Origin: Mesorhizobium australicum
GTDB lineage: Bacteria > Pseudomonadota > Alphaproteobacteria > Rhizobiales > Rhizobiaceae
Assembly: GCF_900177325.1 (NCBI RefSeq)
Contig: NZ_FXBL01000004.1
Coordinates: 3,844,001-3,908,000 of the forward strand
Direction: 5' to 3'
Length of the DNA stretch: 64,000 nucleotides
Numbering within the stretch: position 1 is the stretch's first letter; the number at the start of each line of letters is the position of its first letter. This document shows, in pieces, positions 25,080 to 33,874 of this stretch. Made by a program: the position numbers and the translations under genes. The notes below the pieces were generated by a model. The model had not been told where the DNA came from, made no database searches, and worked only from the letters and a program-made list of their open reading frames with translations.

Positions 25080-25204
25080 TCCTTCGGGCGCGCGTTTCCG
25101 CAATGTTGCAATTCAGCGCCAAAGCGCATCCCCGCGACTTTCAATCGAAACACTGCACCCATATATTCGCCCGCGTGACCGAACGTCGGCCCCGGAGGGA
25201 ATTC

Positions 25205-26293
25205 ATGGCGACACTGCAGAACTTCGATTCCGAGATCGAGAAGACCAAGCGCACCGTCGAAGACATGCGCTCCAAGATCGAGCAGTCCGGAATCCTGCTG
25301 GAGAAGTTCGCCAAGACGGACGCCAAGATCGGCCAGGCCGATTTCGACATCGAGAACGCCCGCATCGAGGACGTGCTCAGGCAGCAGAAGACGATGGAGG
25401 CGAACATCGCCGACCTCATCATCGGCCTCGAGGACGCGACCAACGTGTTCGGCACCGAATTCGAGACGATGAAGAGCTACACCGGCTGGGAAAACTTCAT
25501 CGGTATATTCTCGCAGCAGCGCAAGCAGCGCATGCGCACCGAGCGCGTGCGCAACATGTCGCTGGCCGGCAACCTGCAGGAACTGCTTGCCAAGTCCGAC
25601 ACGATCGTCGGCATCCTGAAAGAGCAGAAGAACGTCCTCGAACAGCGCTACAAGACCTCGGAGGCCAGCCTCAGCCAGGTGATCGAGCGCCGCAAGGTGA
25701 CGATGGAGAGCCTGACCGCGACGCAGAAGCGCATCGAGGAGCTTAACCCGCTGCTGCTCGACATCGAGAACAAGATCGCCGCCTCCACCAGCCAGCAGGA
25801 GCGCACCCAGCTCGAAGGCGAGCGCTCGAAGCTCGCCACCGAATACAACGAAAAGCAGGCGAAGGAGCAGGAGCTTCTGGCCGAGAGCCAGACGCTGGAA
25901 CGCTACACGTCGATGTTCCAGACCTTCGTCGATTCGCTCAACAACCAGATCGCCGCGCAGTCGACGCTGATCAACAAGCTGACCATCGACACCGAGCAGC
26001 GCATCGTCCTCTACAAGGCGCTGGAAGACTCGTTGAAGACCGCCGCCCAGCAGGACGTGGCGCACAAGATCAACACGCTGGGAAGCCAGGTGGACAATAC
26101 GGCCGAGGAGACCATGGCCGGCATCGGCGCCGCCGCCCAGAAGCACATCGGCGACCTGCTCGAAATGCACGAGAAGAACATGGTCACCACCGCCGACATC
26201 CAGCGCCGCAAGAAGCTCGCCGACGATGCGTTTGCCCGCCGCTTCGACGAGGTAATGCGCAAGCACAATTCGGCGGATTACGTGAAGGCTTGA
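25205..26293 (+). CDS. Coiled-coil protein, first gene of the AAA+/DUF2333 cluster
   Basis: A 362-aa soluble protein made almost wholly of long amphipathic helices: a heptad-rich N-terminal part (1-80), a short break around WENFIGIFSQQRKQR, then coiled coil to the end. It has no signal peptide or membrane helix. Its organisation faintly recalls TelA-type coiled-coil proteins, but I cannot assign a family. GGAGGGAATTC precedes the ATG. It begins a co-directional cluster with an AAA+ ATPase and a DUF2333 membrane protein, so a structural or adaptor role is likely. Confidence 0.75.
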   Translation: MATLQNFDSEIEKTKRTVEDMRSKIEQSGILLEKFAKTDAKIGQADFDIENARIEDVLRQQKTMEANIADLIIGLEDATNVFGTEFETMKSYTGWENFIGIFSQQRKQRMRTERVRNMSLAGNLQELLAKSDTIVGILKEQKNVLEQRYKTSEASLSQVIERRKVTMESLTATQKRIEELNPLLLDIENKIAASTSQQERTQLEGERSKLATEYNEKQAKEQELLAESQTLERYTSMFQTFVDSLNNQIAAQSTLINKLTIDTEQRIVLYKALEDSLKTAAQQDVAHKINTLGSQVDNTAEETMAGIGAAAQKHIGDLLEMHEKNMVTTADIQRRKKLADDAFARRFDEVMRKHNSADYVKA

Positions 26294-26360
26294 GGCGACA
26301 TACGACCAAGCCGGTGGACATCGGACCCCCCTCTGGCCTGCCGGCTGCCCCCGATGCTGG

Positions 26361-26494
26361 CGTCATCCTCGGGCTTGTCCCGAGGATCTACGGCGTTCGG
26401 ATGGATAGCGACGGGCATCAGACACCCCCGAGCAACGCGCCAGAGCCAGTGTCTGCAAACTCGGTAGATCCTCGGGACAAGCCCGAGGATGACG
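26361..26494. repeat. Inverted pair of hairpin repeats, family B
   Basis: Two 31-bp copies (26361-26391 and 26464-26494). Each is a hairpin, ATCCTCGGG-CTTGT-CCCGAGGAT, and the two are in opposite orientation. The same family occurs at 51276-51382. It fills most of the 283-bp gap between the coiled-coil gene and the next cluster gene, where no other feature is visible. Confidence 0.85.
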
Positions 26495-26576
26495 ACGCTC
26501 GGGCGGCAGGGACAGGCCAGCAGGCCTCGTTGCTCTCAAGGCGTCACACATCTCCGCCTCAAACGCGGAAGCACCC

Positions 26577-27719
26577 ATGACCCCCGACAACCCCGCCGCC
26601 CGCTATTTCGACGCGATCGCAGCCGCGCTCACAGGGCTCGACATCTTCCTGCGCGACGATTCCTCGCCGCTCTACCGGCACGACGTGATCGCGCAGGTGG
26701 TGGCGGAATACGTCGTACGGCTGGAACACTCGTTCGGCGCCTGGCGCAACCGGCTGGGCTTCATGGAGAGTTTCCGCATCTCCCGTGCCGAGAGCGGCTT
26801 CCCGGTGTTCCAGAACGTGCTGGAACTGGAGAACGACCGCCGCACCGCCGAGCAGCGCCTGACGGCAATCCCCTCTCCCGAGGCGCTGCGCGCCGAGATG
26901 GCCGACTTCATCCTGCGCCACAAGGCGATGCCCACCGAGCTGCAGCGCATGATGGCCGAGCGGCTCTACCTGCAGGAGGTCTCGACCGGGCAGGTCTTCG
27001 CGCCTTTCGTGCTGCCGAAGACGGTGAAAGTCTCGGCCAATCCCAAGACCATGCGGCCCTATTACTTCGTCCACTGGGGCGCATTCGACGGGCTGGCCAA
27101 CCTGCCGCTGGTCTACATGGCCGCGGTCGAGGATTCCTCCGACAAGATGGTCGACACGCTGGTGACCCGCGACGGCCGCCTGAACGAGAAGGTGGAGATT
27201 CCCCTGCCGGTCGAGGGCCTGCTCAATCCCGATCTCGCGCACAGGTTCGACGACTTCGCCGCCAAAAACTCCGCCTACACGCTCACCCCCGCCACCATCG
27301 CCGGCAATCTCGACAAGGATTTCGAGACGCTGCACCCCAAGCAGTTGCGCCGCTTCGTACTGGGGCCATTCTATTCGGCCGGCATCACCGAGCACAATTC
27401 GACCGTCGCCGAGGTGCTGAACAAGGTGCGCAAGGCCGAGAACGCCTGGCTGCTGACCTGGACGGTGCAGGAGGTCTATTCCAAGAACGAGCGCCCCGGC
27501 CGCCGCGGCCTCTTCTCCAGCGAGAAGGCGACGCAGGAGTTCTACATCAACACCGACGACCTCGAAGCCGCCCGCATGGGCGTCTCGACCTACGAGAAGC
27601 ACGCCCTGGTCCCGCACGAGGCCTACCAGGCCCTCTACGCCGCCGGCGAGGCGCAGAAGATCTTCGGCGGCTACAAGGTGCACATCCTGTCCGGCGGGCG
27701 GGTGATCAGCGACGTATGA
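26577..27719 (+). CDS. Unrecognised 380-aa protein of the AAA+/DUF2333 cluster
   Basis: A soluble mixed alpha/beta protein; no signal peptide or membrane segment. I recognise no family. The N-terminal 110 residues are helical (FGAWRNRLGFMESFRISRAE); a conserved-looking central block includes RPYYFVHWGAFDGLANLPLV, and the C-terminal half has LRRFVLGPFYSAGITEHNST followed by NAWLLTWTVQEVYSKNERPG. Its stop overlaps the start of the AT-rich membrane gene by 4 nt (ATGA). Genomic position suggests it works with the AAA+ ATPase encoded one gene further on. Confidence 0.75.
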   Translation: MTPDNPAARYFDAIAAALTGLDIFLRDDSSPLYRHDVIAQVVAEYVVRLEHSFGAWRNRLGFMESFRISRAESGFPVFQNVLELENDRRTAEQRLTAIPSPEALRAEMADFILRHKAMPTELQRMMAERLYLQEVSTGQVFAPFVLPKTVKVSANPKTMRPYYFVHWGAFDGLANLPLVYMAAVEDSSDKMVDTLVTRDGRLNEKVEIPLPVEGLLNPDLAHRFDDFAAKNSAYTLTPATIAGNLDKDFETLHPKQLRRFVLGPFYSAGITEHNSTVAEVLNKVRKAENAWLLTWTVQEVYSKNERPGRRGLFSSEKATQEFYINTDDLEAARMGVSTYEKHALVPHEAYQALYAAGEAQKIFGGYKVHILSGGRVISDV

Positions 27720-28480
27720 TTAATTTCCTGCAAGAGAAAAGCAAACTCCAGATTCGGAAGATTTTTGCCATCGCCGGGGCCGCTTCTGGTTTGCACATTT
27801 TTTCAAGTATATTTGGAGACGCGGGAGATTTCTTATCTTCTACATTTTCCAGAATTGTACTGAACTACGATATTTTTGTAGAGGCGACAATTTCACGCAT
27901 CGGCAGATTAATAGGAATTGACGTAAGTGGATATGAACCTCAGATTGCATTCGCAACTATAATTCTCACACCGTACCTCATTCGATGGCGCCAATTTCAG
28001 TTCGGCGGGTATCTTGATGACCATCAGAAGATTCTCGGAACTTTAAATTTTCTTGCGTTTACACTCATAGCCACCACATTCAATCAATGGAATTTCGATC
28101 CCTGGGCAGGGTGGTTAATGGGATCCGTAGTTTCACTTGCGTTCATTGGAGCATCTGCTGACGCTATATTAAGAGATGGTGATCACCTGAGAACAACTAG
28201 ATCAATAATATTCATATTTTTCTTGCTTTGCTTTGGATTATCAATGCTAGGGTTACTCGACAGCGTTGATCATGTATTCTCTGTTTCCCCTAGCATTACG
28301 GGAGTTTTAGTGACAATTTTTGTCTCTTTGGTTTATGTAATCGGCGTTTCATCGCGGATAGATGGTTATTATCCATTTATGACCGGGATGATATTTTTCT
28401 CAGTACTATATCTTATAAACCTACTTCTTAAAGACGTATTTCCTGCAATCGACCGCTATCTTGGATCAATTGGAGTCTGA
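27716..28480 (+). CDS. AT-rich polytopic membrane protein, probable horizontal insertion
   Basis: A 254-aa protein with about six or seven hydrophobic helices (IFAIAGAASGLHIFSSIFG; LGTLNFLAFTLIATTF; SIIFIFFLLCFGLSMLGLL; ITGVLVTIFVSLVYVIG; MTGMIFFSVLYLINLLL). I recognise no family. Base composition is far more AT-rich than every neighbour (ATA, TTA and AGA codons abound). Nevertheless it sits exactly between the 380-aa gene (ATGA overlap) and the ATPase gene (1-nt gap), so it is expressed with them. The joint suggests an acquired gene captured in frame with the operon. Confidence 0.8.
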   Translation: MINFLQEKSKLQIRKIFAIAGAASGLHIFSSIFGDAGDFLSSTFSRIVLNYDIFVEATISRIGRLIGIDVSGYEPQIAFATIILTPYLIRWRQFQFGGYLDDHQKILGTLNFLAFTLIATTFNQWNFDPWAGWLMGSVVSLAFIGASADAILRDGDHLRTTRSIIFIFFLLCFGLSMLGLLDSVDHVFSVSPSITGVLVTIFVSLVYVIGVSSRIDGYYPFMTGMIFFSVLYLINLLLKDVFPAIDRYLGSIGV

Positions 28481-28481
28481 C

Positions 28482-30392
28482 ATGGACACCGGCCTGACGA
28501 CCATCGATGAGAAGGACATCGACAAGCACCGCGCCACCGCGCAGTCGATGGTGACCCGCGTCATCGTGCTCGAAGCCTCCGCCGGCCTGTCGAACACCGC
28601 GCTCGCCGGCACCGGCCGCCGTTTCGTCTCGACGGTCTCCACCGGCTCGGTGCAGCGCACCAAGGAGGTCGAGCTCGCCAAGCGGATCGCCGCCGTGCGG
28701 CCCGACGACCAGATGCTGTCGATCCTGCAGCATACGCTGCTGTTCCGGGCGCGGCGCGGTCTCTCCGTGGCGCTGGCGGTGGCGGATGTCTTCGCGCGCG
28801 GCAACGATCTCGAGGCCCTGCAGGCGAAGAATGCGCGTGCGCCGCTGGAGGGCGAGGAGGCGTCGAACTTCAAGAAGCTGATCAACGCCTCGGCCTATGT
28901 CGCCGCCTTCGCCTTCGCCTCCTATCTCGCGCAGACCATTGAGGCCGACGGTGAGCCGCCGAACGACATCGCCGAGCCGGATTTCCTCTTCGACACCGCG
29001 CAGGACGCGTTGAAGTCGTTGGTGGCGGGGCTCGACGCCGGCCTTGCCGGCGCGAAGGACGACCACGACATGATGGCGCGCGCGAAAGCCTTCGCCCGCA
29101 TCGCGATCGAGGGCCTGTTGACGCGAAAAGGCCGTTTCGACGGGCTCGGCGCTTTCGAGGACGCGCATATCCGCATCGAGGCGGACGACTTCACGCTCAA
29201 CGGCTTTGACGTCGCACCCGGCCAGAAGGCCAAACCGCTGGTGATGACCTTCAAGAAGCCGGAGGAGGTCGTCGGCAACCACATCGCCAAATACCAGGCG
29301 GTGAAGCTCGCCAAGATGCTGGTCGCCTACGATTTCGACCGGCAGATGAACCCGTTCGTCGAGTTGGGCGGCTTCCTGTTCACCTTCATCGGCGACGGCG
29401 CGCCCGGCACCGGCAAGACGACGCTGATCCAGATGATCGCCGGCCTGGTCAACGGCCACTGCCAAGTGGCGGGCTATCCGTTCCACTACCAGAACTTCGG
29501 CGTCGACCAGATCTCGTCCTACCAGGGCAAGTCCGGCCAGAACTGCCGCGCCTTCGTGGAGAACGTGCTGAATCCCAAGGCGATCGGCTTCGGCACCATC
29601 GATGACATCGACCAGGTGGCGGCCAAACGCTCCGACGACCGCGCTTCCGCCGGCCAGCACGAGATCACCGGCGTTTTGATGGATGCCTTCTCCGGCGCAA
29701 TGACCGTGGTGCGGGGCAACTGCTCCTTCGGCATGTTCTCCAACTACCCCGAAAACGTCGACGACGCTCTGCGCCAGCGCGCCGGCGCCCGCTGGCTGGT
29801 CGACGGGCCGCAGAGCCGCGACGACTATATCGACATCTTCGTGCTGCTCGCCGGCAAGAACCACAAGATCCCGCTCGGCGAGCACCAGCTCTACGCCGCG
29901 CAGGAGATCCAGCGCGCCGTCAACACTGCCTACGAAAGCCATTCGAAGCCGCACGAGGACGGGCTGATGCGCGTCTACGAGCGCTTCATGAAGGAGAACG
30001 GCCAGCCGAAGACCATGGCCGACATCGGCACCTATTTGCACCTGATCAAGGAAGCCGAGCCGCGCTTCACCGGCCGCGCCATCAAGAACGTCACCGACGC
30101 GATCAAGATGCGCGCCATGGACATCGAACTGCCCGACGACTGGTTCGAGAAGCCCGAAACCTTCATGCACAAGCCCTACGACGACAAGAAGGCAATGATC
30201 GAGGACCTTCGCGGCCCCTTCGACATGGAGATGGTCATGCAGGAAGTGAACCGCTACGCCGACTCGGAATTCCGCTACTCCGACAAGTCGGACGACGCCG
30301 CGGTGTCGAAGCTGATCCGCGACGCCAGGCTGCGCGAGCGGGCGGTCAAGGAGATGGAGGAGCTGAAGGCGAAGGGGCTGTGGGGAGCTTAG
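28482..30392 (+). CDS. AAA+ ATPase of the unknown cluster
   Basis: A 636-aa cytosolic protein. A long helical N-terminal region (~1-290) precedes an AAA+ core: Walker A GAPGTGKTT at ~306-314, Walker B-like FGTIDDIDQV at ~370-379 and an Arg-finger region DDALRQRAGARW near 430. The C-terminal ~150 residues are helical and charged. There are no protease, helicase or VWA motifs. It may remodel or assemble a partner complex, presumably the coiled-coil, 380-aa, DUF6638-like and DUF2333 proteins encoded around it. The ATG at 28482 follows TTGGAG; a TTG at 28461 is less likely. Confidence 0.88.
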   Translation: MDTGLTTIDEKDIDKHRATAQSMVTRVIVLEASAGLSNTALAGTGRRFVSTVSTGSVQRTKEVELAKRIAAVRPDDQMLSILQHTLLFRARRGLSVALAVADVFARGNDLEALQAKNARAPLEGEEASNFKKLINASAYVAAFAFASYLAQTIEADGEPPNDIAEPDFLFDTAQDALKSLVAGLDAGLAGAKDDHDMMARAKAFARIAIEGLLTRKGRFDGLGAFEDAHIRIEADDFTLNGFDVAPGQKAKPLVMTFKKPEEVVGNHIAKYQAVKLAKMLVAYDFDRQMNPFVELGGFLFTFIGDGAPGTGKTTLIQMIAGLVNGHCQVAGYPFHYQNFGVDQISSYQGKSGQNCRAFVENVLNPKAIGFGTIDDIDQVAAKRSDDRASAGQHEITGVLMDAFSGAMTVVRGNCSFGMFSNYPENVDDALRQRAGARWLVDGPQSRDDYIDIFVLLAGKNHKIPLGEHQLYAAQEIQRAVNTAYESHSKPHEDGLMRVYERFMKENGQPKTMADIGTYLHLIKEAEPRFTGRAIKNVTDAIKMRAMDIELPDDWFEKPETFMHKPYDDKKAMIEDLRGPFDMEMVMQEVNRYADSEFRYSDKSDDAAVSKLIRDARLRERAVKEMEELKAKGLWGA

Positions 30393-30394
30393 TT

Positions 30395-30926
30395 CCTTCT
30401 CCCCGTTCACGGGGAGAAGGTGCCCGAAGGGCGGATGAGGGGCAGCGTCATGCGTGGCAAGAACACTCGCCGGACCGAACAATCCCAACGTCTCCGCAAA
30501 GTCGACAACGATGCGGAGCGAGCACTATGGACCGAGTTGAGAGACCGCCGCCTCAACGGTTTCAAGTTCGTACGGCAGCATGGCATAGGGCTGTTCACCG
30601 CAGACTTTGCCTGCCGCGAGAGGAACCTTGTTGTCGAAGTGGATGGCAGCCAGCATGAAGGGTCGGTCAGGGACATCCGGAGAGACACTTCTATGAACAT
30701 CAACGGCTGGAACGTACTTCGCGTCTGGCATATCGACGTCCTGCAGGATCGTCGCGCTGTTCTGGAAATGATCGTTGCCGCGCTTGACGGAAGACTTGGC
30801 GAGAGAATGGTCTCCAGCGAGACGAAGTATCTTCCCGCGACATCTGCGCCGGAGACTGGATTGTGAACGCTTGCGCCGCCCCTCATCCGCCCTTCGGGCA
30901 CCTTCTCCCCGTGAACGGGGAGAAGG
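30395..30926. repeat. DUF559 cassette flanked by perfect 49-bp inverted repeats
   Basis: The segment 30395-30443 is the exact reverse complement of 30878-30926 (49 of 49 by eye). Each arm contains the hairpin CTTCTCCCC-GTTCAC-GGGGAGAAG followed by GTGCCCGAAGGGCGGATGAG. They bracket a single nuclease gene. The right arm's last bases also supply the Shine-Dalgarno (GGGGGAG) of the next cluster gene at 30940. Confidence 0.9.
30450..30866 (+). CDS. DUF559 endonuclease-like protein
   Basis: A 138-aa protein of the Vsr/PD-(D/E)xK-like DUF559 family. Characteristic segments are DNDAERALWTELRDRRLNGF, FKFVRQHGIGLFTADFACRE, LVVEVDGSQHEGSVRDIRRD and WNVLRVWHIDVLQDRRAVLE; the D...EVDG/Q-x-H residues form the presumed nuclease site. 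DUF559 proteins are widespread, often next to repeats, and of uncertain role. Here the gene and its 49-bp inverted repeats look like a self-contained cassette placed between the AAA+ and DUF6638-like genes. Start chosen at ATG 30450, just inside the left repeat. Confidence 0.88.
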   Translation: MRGKNTRRTEQSQRLRKVDNDAERALWTELRDRRLNGFKFVRQHGIGLFTADFACRERNLVVEVDGSQHEGSVRDIRRDTSMNINGWNVLRVWHIDVLQDRRAVLEMIVAALDGRLGERMVSSETKYLPATSAPETGL

Positions 30927-30939
30927 GGGAGTCGCGCTG

Positions 30940-32226
30940 ATGGACCTCCTCCGCGACAACGACCTCATCTACGGCCGCCTGCTCACCGTCGACGAGCCGC
31001 ATCTGATCGAGCGCTACAACAAGGCGCTGAAGGCGTTCGGGCTGAAGCCGACGAAGCTGAAGAGCTTCGACATCGACCGCACCGGCTTCTCGCCGCAGAT
31101 CGCCGAGGAGTTGGGCGACCTGCAATATCTCGATCCGAACGAAGTCAATCGCCGCTTCATCATCCTGACGCCCGCGCAGGCCGAACTGCCGGTGGTGCAC
31201 ACCGCGTTCTCCAACACCTCGCAGCTGATGTTCGAGTTCTATTCGAGCAACCGGCGGGTGATCGACGCGCTGACGATCAAGGATGTGATCTACGGCGAGA
31301 TCGAGGATTCGGTGTCCAAGGTCGAGGACATCGAGGACCTTTTGTCGATCAACCAGGTCGAGTTCCGCGTGCTCTCGGCGGAAGACGTGCTTGGCAAAGC
31401 CGGCGAATTGGGCGCGCTGGTCGACCGGCTGAAGCTCGAGCCGGATGCCTGGCGCGACACGGCCATGCTGGAGCGGATGGTGGATCTCGCCAAGGTCACC
31501 GGCGACATCCGCGAGAACAAGCTGGTGCCCGACCGGGTGATCTTCCGCCACGAAGCGTTCTGGACCAGCCATTTCGGCGGCATCTACGTTTTCATCGACA
31601 AGGATATGACGACCGTCATCTCCGATCCCGCCGCCCCCGGCTTCCGCCGCTCGCGGCCGTGGCAGGTGAGCTATCTCGGCATCCGCGACGCCGAGCGCGT
31701 GTTCCGCTTCCTTGCCTCCACCGGGCGGCTGGACCTGCCGCGTGCCTCGTGGATCGAGACGTCGAACTATCTCGAGCACCGCGCCGAGATGGCGGTACGT
31801 GCGCTGATCCACAGGCAGCAGCCGAACCTCGACTTCGACAAGGTCGACAAGGTGTGGCTGCAGACCTGGATCCACTCCAACGCCGACCTGATCAACAAGG
31901 ACGGCATCTTCCCGTTCCTCAACGCGGCCAAGCGCGAGCTTGCCCAGACCGGCAAGCTGCGGCTGGAGGACATGGAGCCCGAGCGGCGCTTCCTGGTGGT
32001 GCGGGCCAGGCCCGACCATCCCGACGCCTGGCTCACCAACCGGCTGATCTCGGATTTCGTGCCGGACGATTTCGTCTCCCGCTACGTCTTCAACAAGCAG
32101 AGCTTCTACAAGGAATACGAGGCTTGGCCGGCGCGCTGGCGCGCGCATGTTGTCGAGACGCTCAAAACCACATATCTCAAGGACAAGGCGGCGTTCCGCG
32201 AGCGGCTCTACGGGCTGAAGGACTGA
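30940..32226 (+). CDS. DUF6638-like protein of the AAA+/DUF2333 cluster
   Basis: A 428-aa soluble protein. Its layout (LIYGRLLTVDEPHLIERYNK at the start, the central FWTSHFGGIYVFIDKD near 210, and the C-terminal VSRYVFNKQSFYKEYEAWPA) agrees with what I remember of DUF6638 proteins; the assignment is from memory and not certain. No catalytic motif is visible. Gap of 33 nt to the DUF2333 gene downstream. Probably a partner of the AAA+ ATPase. Confidence 0.7.
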   Translation: MDLLRDNDLIYGRLLTVDEPHLIERYNKALKAFGLKPTKLKSFDIDRTGFSPQIAEELGDLQYLDPNEVNRRFIILTPAQAELPVVHTAFSNTSQLMFEFYSSNRRVIDALTIKDVIYGEIEDSVSKVEDIEDLLSINQVEFRVLSAEDVLGKAGELGALVDRLKLEPDAWRDTAMLERMVDLAKVTGDIRENKLVPDRVIFRHEAFWTSHFGGIYVFIDKDMTTVISDPAAPGFRRSRPWQVSYLGIRDAERVFRFLASTGRLDLPRASWIETSNYLEHRAEMAVRALIHRQQPNLDFDKVDKVWLQTWIHSNADLINKDGIFPFLNAAKRELAQTGKLRLEDMEPERRFLVVRARPDHPDAWLTNRLISDFVPDDFVSRYVFNKQSFYKEYEAWPARWRAHVVETLKTTYLKDKAAFRERLYGLKD

Positions 32227-32258
32227 ACGCGAGACACATTCGCAGGCTGAGGGAACCC

Positions 32259-33482
32259 ATGCTCGATCCGATCGTCGCTTTCGTCACTATGGTGTTCCAG
32301 TGGATCGGCCGCGCCATCGGCCTTTTGATCGGCATCCTGATGTGGCCGTTCCTGTGGTTCGGCCGCTGGTACCTGCAGAAGGGCTGGATCCTGAAGGCGG
32401 GGCTGGGCGCAGCGATCCTGCTGCTCGCGGCACTCTATGCCTATTTCATCTATTCCACCCAGCGCTGGACGGATTTCGACCCCGACTACGTCGCGAAATA
32501 CAATTTCGAGCAGCGCCGCCGGTCGGCCGGCGAGCAGGCAGCCTTGCCGCCGCAGCCCTCGCCCGCGATGGCGACCGTCGAGGCGCCGGTGACCTATCCC
32601 ACCGCCACCGCGAACACGGGCCCGTCTGTGGCGGACGCGCCCGCAGCTGCCGCTGCCGCCCCGAGCGGCCGAAGCTGCGGCCGCTCGGCCATCGCCGAGG
32701 TGGCCGCCGACCTGACGGATTTCAACGTCAACCGGAACGCGTGGATCTCGTCGATGATCCTCTACAAGCTCGGCCTGTTCGGGTTGTCCTGGGACAAGAC
32801 GCCCTTCCTCGACAACAAGGCCTCGTTCCAGCGCGGCATCCACGAGGCGATCCGGCGCACCGCGACGGAGCTCGCCGACAATCTTGGCCGCGTCCGCGGC
32901 ACCTCGCAGATCGACGCCAATCTGCAGAGCGCGCGCGGCAACGCCCAGTTCGACGAATACACCTGGTATGTCGGCCTTAACCCGCCGGGCCCCAAGACCC
33001 CGACGCCGGCCTACTACCGCGAGATCGTGCGGGACCTGCGCGCCTTCGACGACCGGCTGGCGCGCTGCGAGGCCGTGTTCGACGCCCGAGCCGACAACCT
33101 GATCCAGTATCTCGACCGCGTGGCGAGCGCATTGGGCGACACTTCCGCGATCCTGCGCGAGCGCTCGGAGAACTACGATCGCGGCTTTTTCGACACCCGT
33201 GCGGATGACCGCTTCTGGTTCTCCTACGGCCAGCTCTACGCCTATTACGGGCTGATGACTGCGTCGCACGCCGATTTCGAGGACGTGATCCGCGAGCGCA
33301 ACCTCGACAATCTGTGGAACGCGATGGAAGCGCAGTTCCGTTCCGCGCTGAAGATCCGGCCGTGGATCATCGTCAACAGTTCGGAAGACGGGCTGTTCGC
33401 CACGCACCTTGCGACGATGGGGTTCTACGTGCTGCGCGTCCGTTCCAACCTGATCGAGGTGCAGGCGGTGCTCCAGCGCTGA
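32259..33482 (+). CDS. DUF2333-family membrane protein
   Basis: A 407-aa inner-membrane protein. A hydrophobic N-terminal stretch (FQWIGRAIGLLIGILMWPF) and a strong helix at ~44-66 (WILKAGLGAAILLLAALYAY) are followed by a Pro/Ala-rich linker (~95-140) and a large helical domain (SMILYKLGLFGLSWDKTPFL to the end) that should face the periplasm. This is the DUF2333 architecture, function unknown. As last gene of the cluster it would provide the membrane anchor or envelope target of the cytosolic ATPase set. Confidence 0.82.
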   Translation: MLDPIVAFVTMVFQWIGRAIGLLIGILMWPFLWFGRWYLQKGWILKAGLGAAILLLAALYAYFIYSTQRWTDFDPDYVAKYNFEQRRRSAGEQAALPPQPSPAMATVEAPVTYPTATANTGPSVADAPAAAAAAPSGRSCGRSAIAEVAADLTDFNVNRNAWISSMILYKLGLFGLSWDKTPFLDNKASFQRGIHEAIRRTATELADNLGRVRGTSQIDANLQSARGNAQFDEYTWYVGLNPPGPKTPTPAYYREIVRDLRAFDDRLARCEAVFDARADNLIQYLDRVASALGDTSAILRERSENYDRGFFDTRADDRFWFSYGQLYAYYGLMTASHADFEDVIRERNLDNLWNAMEAQFRSALKIRPWIIVNSSEDGLFATHLATMGFYVLRVRSNLIEVQAVLQR

Positions 33483-33557
33483 CGCCACGTCGGCGGTCTG
33501 GACATCCTGCGCGATCGGGTTATGTGAGCGGCAACGTCATTCGCGAAGGAGGGCGCC

Positions 33558-33866
33558 ATGCCTCCGGAAACGGTCACGAAGCCGAGGGTCAAGGTCAAGC
33601 CGAAGACCGAGCGGCCGAAGCTGCACAAGGTCATTCTCGTCAACGACGACTTCACGCCGCGCGAATTCGTGGTGATGGTGCTGCGGGCCGAATTCCGGCT
33701 TACCGACGACCAGGCCTACCGCGTGATGATCACGGCGCACCAGAAAGGCGTCTGCGTCGTCTCGGTCTATCCGAAGGACGTCGCCGAGACCAAGGCCACC
33801 CGCGCCACCGACGCCGGCAAGGCCGCCGGCTTCCCGCTGATGTTCACGACGGAACCGGAGACGTGA
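33558..33866 (+). CDS. clpS: ATP-dependent Clp protease adaptor ClpS
   Basis: A 102-aa N-recognin that delivers N-degron substrates to ClpAP. The core KVILVNDDFTPREFVVMVLR, the helix VMITAHQKGVCVVSVYPKDV and the end AAGFPLMFTTE are typical, including the DD and the His of the binding pocket. Rhizobia usually have two clpS genes; here clpA is not adjacent, so this is probably the ClpS2-type copy. GGAGGGCGCC precedes the ATG. Same direction as the unknown cluster, 75 nt downstream. Confidence 0.95.
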   Translation: MPPETVTKPRVKVKPKTERPKLHKVILVNDDFTPREFVVMVLRAEFRLTDDQAYRVMITAHQKGVCVVSVYPKDVAETKATRATDAGKAAGFPLMFTTEPET

Positions 33867-33874
33867 GGCCAGCC

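Noticed and set aside
26361..26494. CRISPR-like repeats in the cluster
   Set aside because: There are only two copies, in opposite orientation, each a hairpin; no regular spacers. They are palindromic intergenic repeats.
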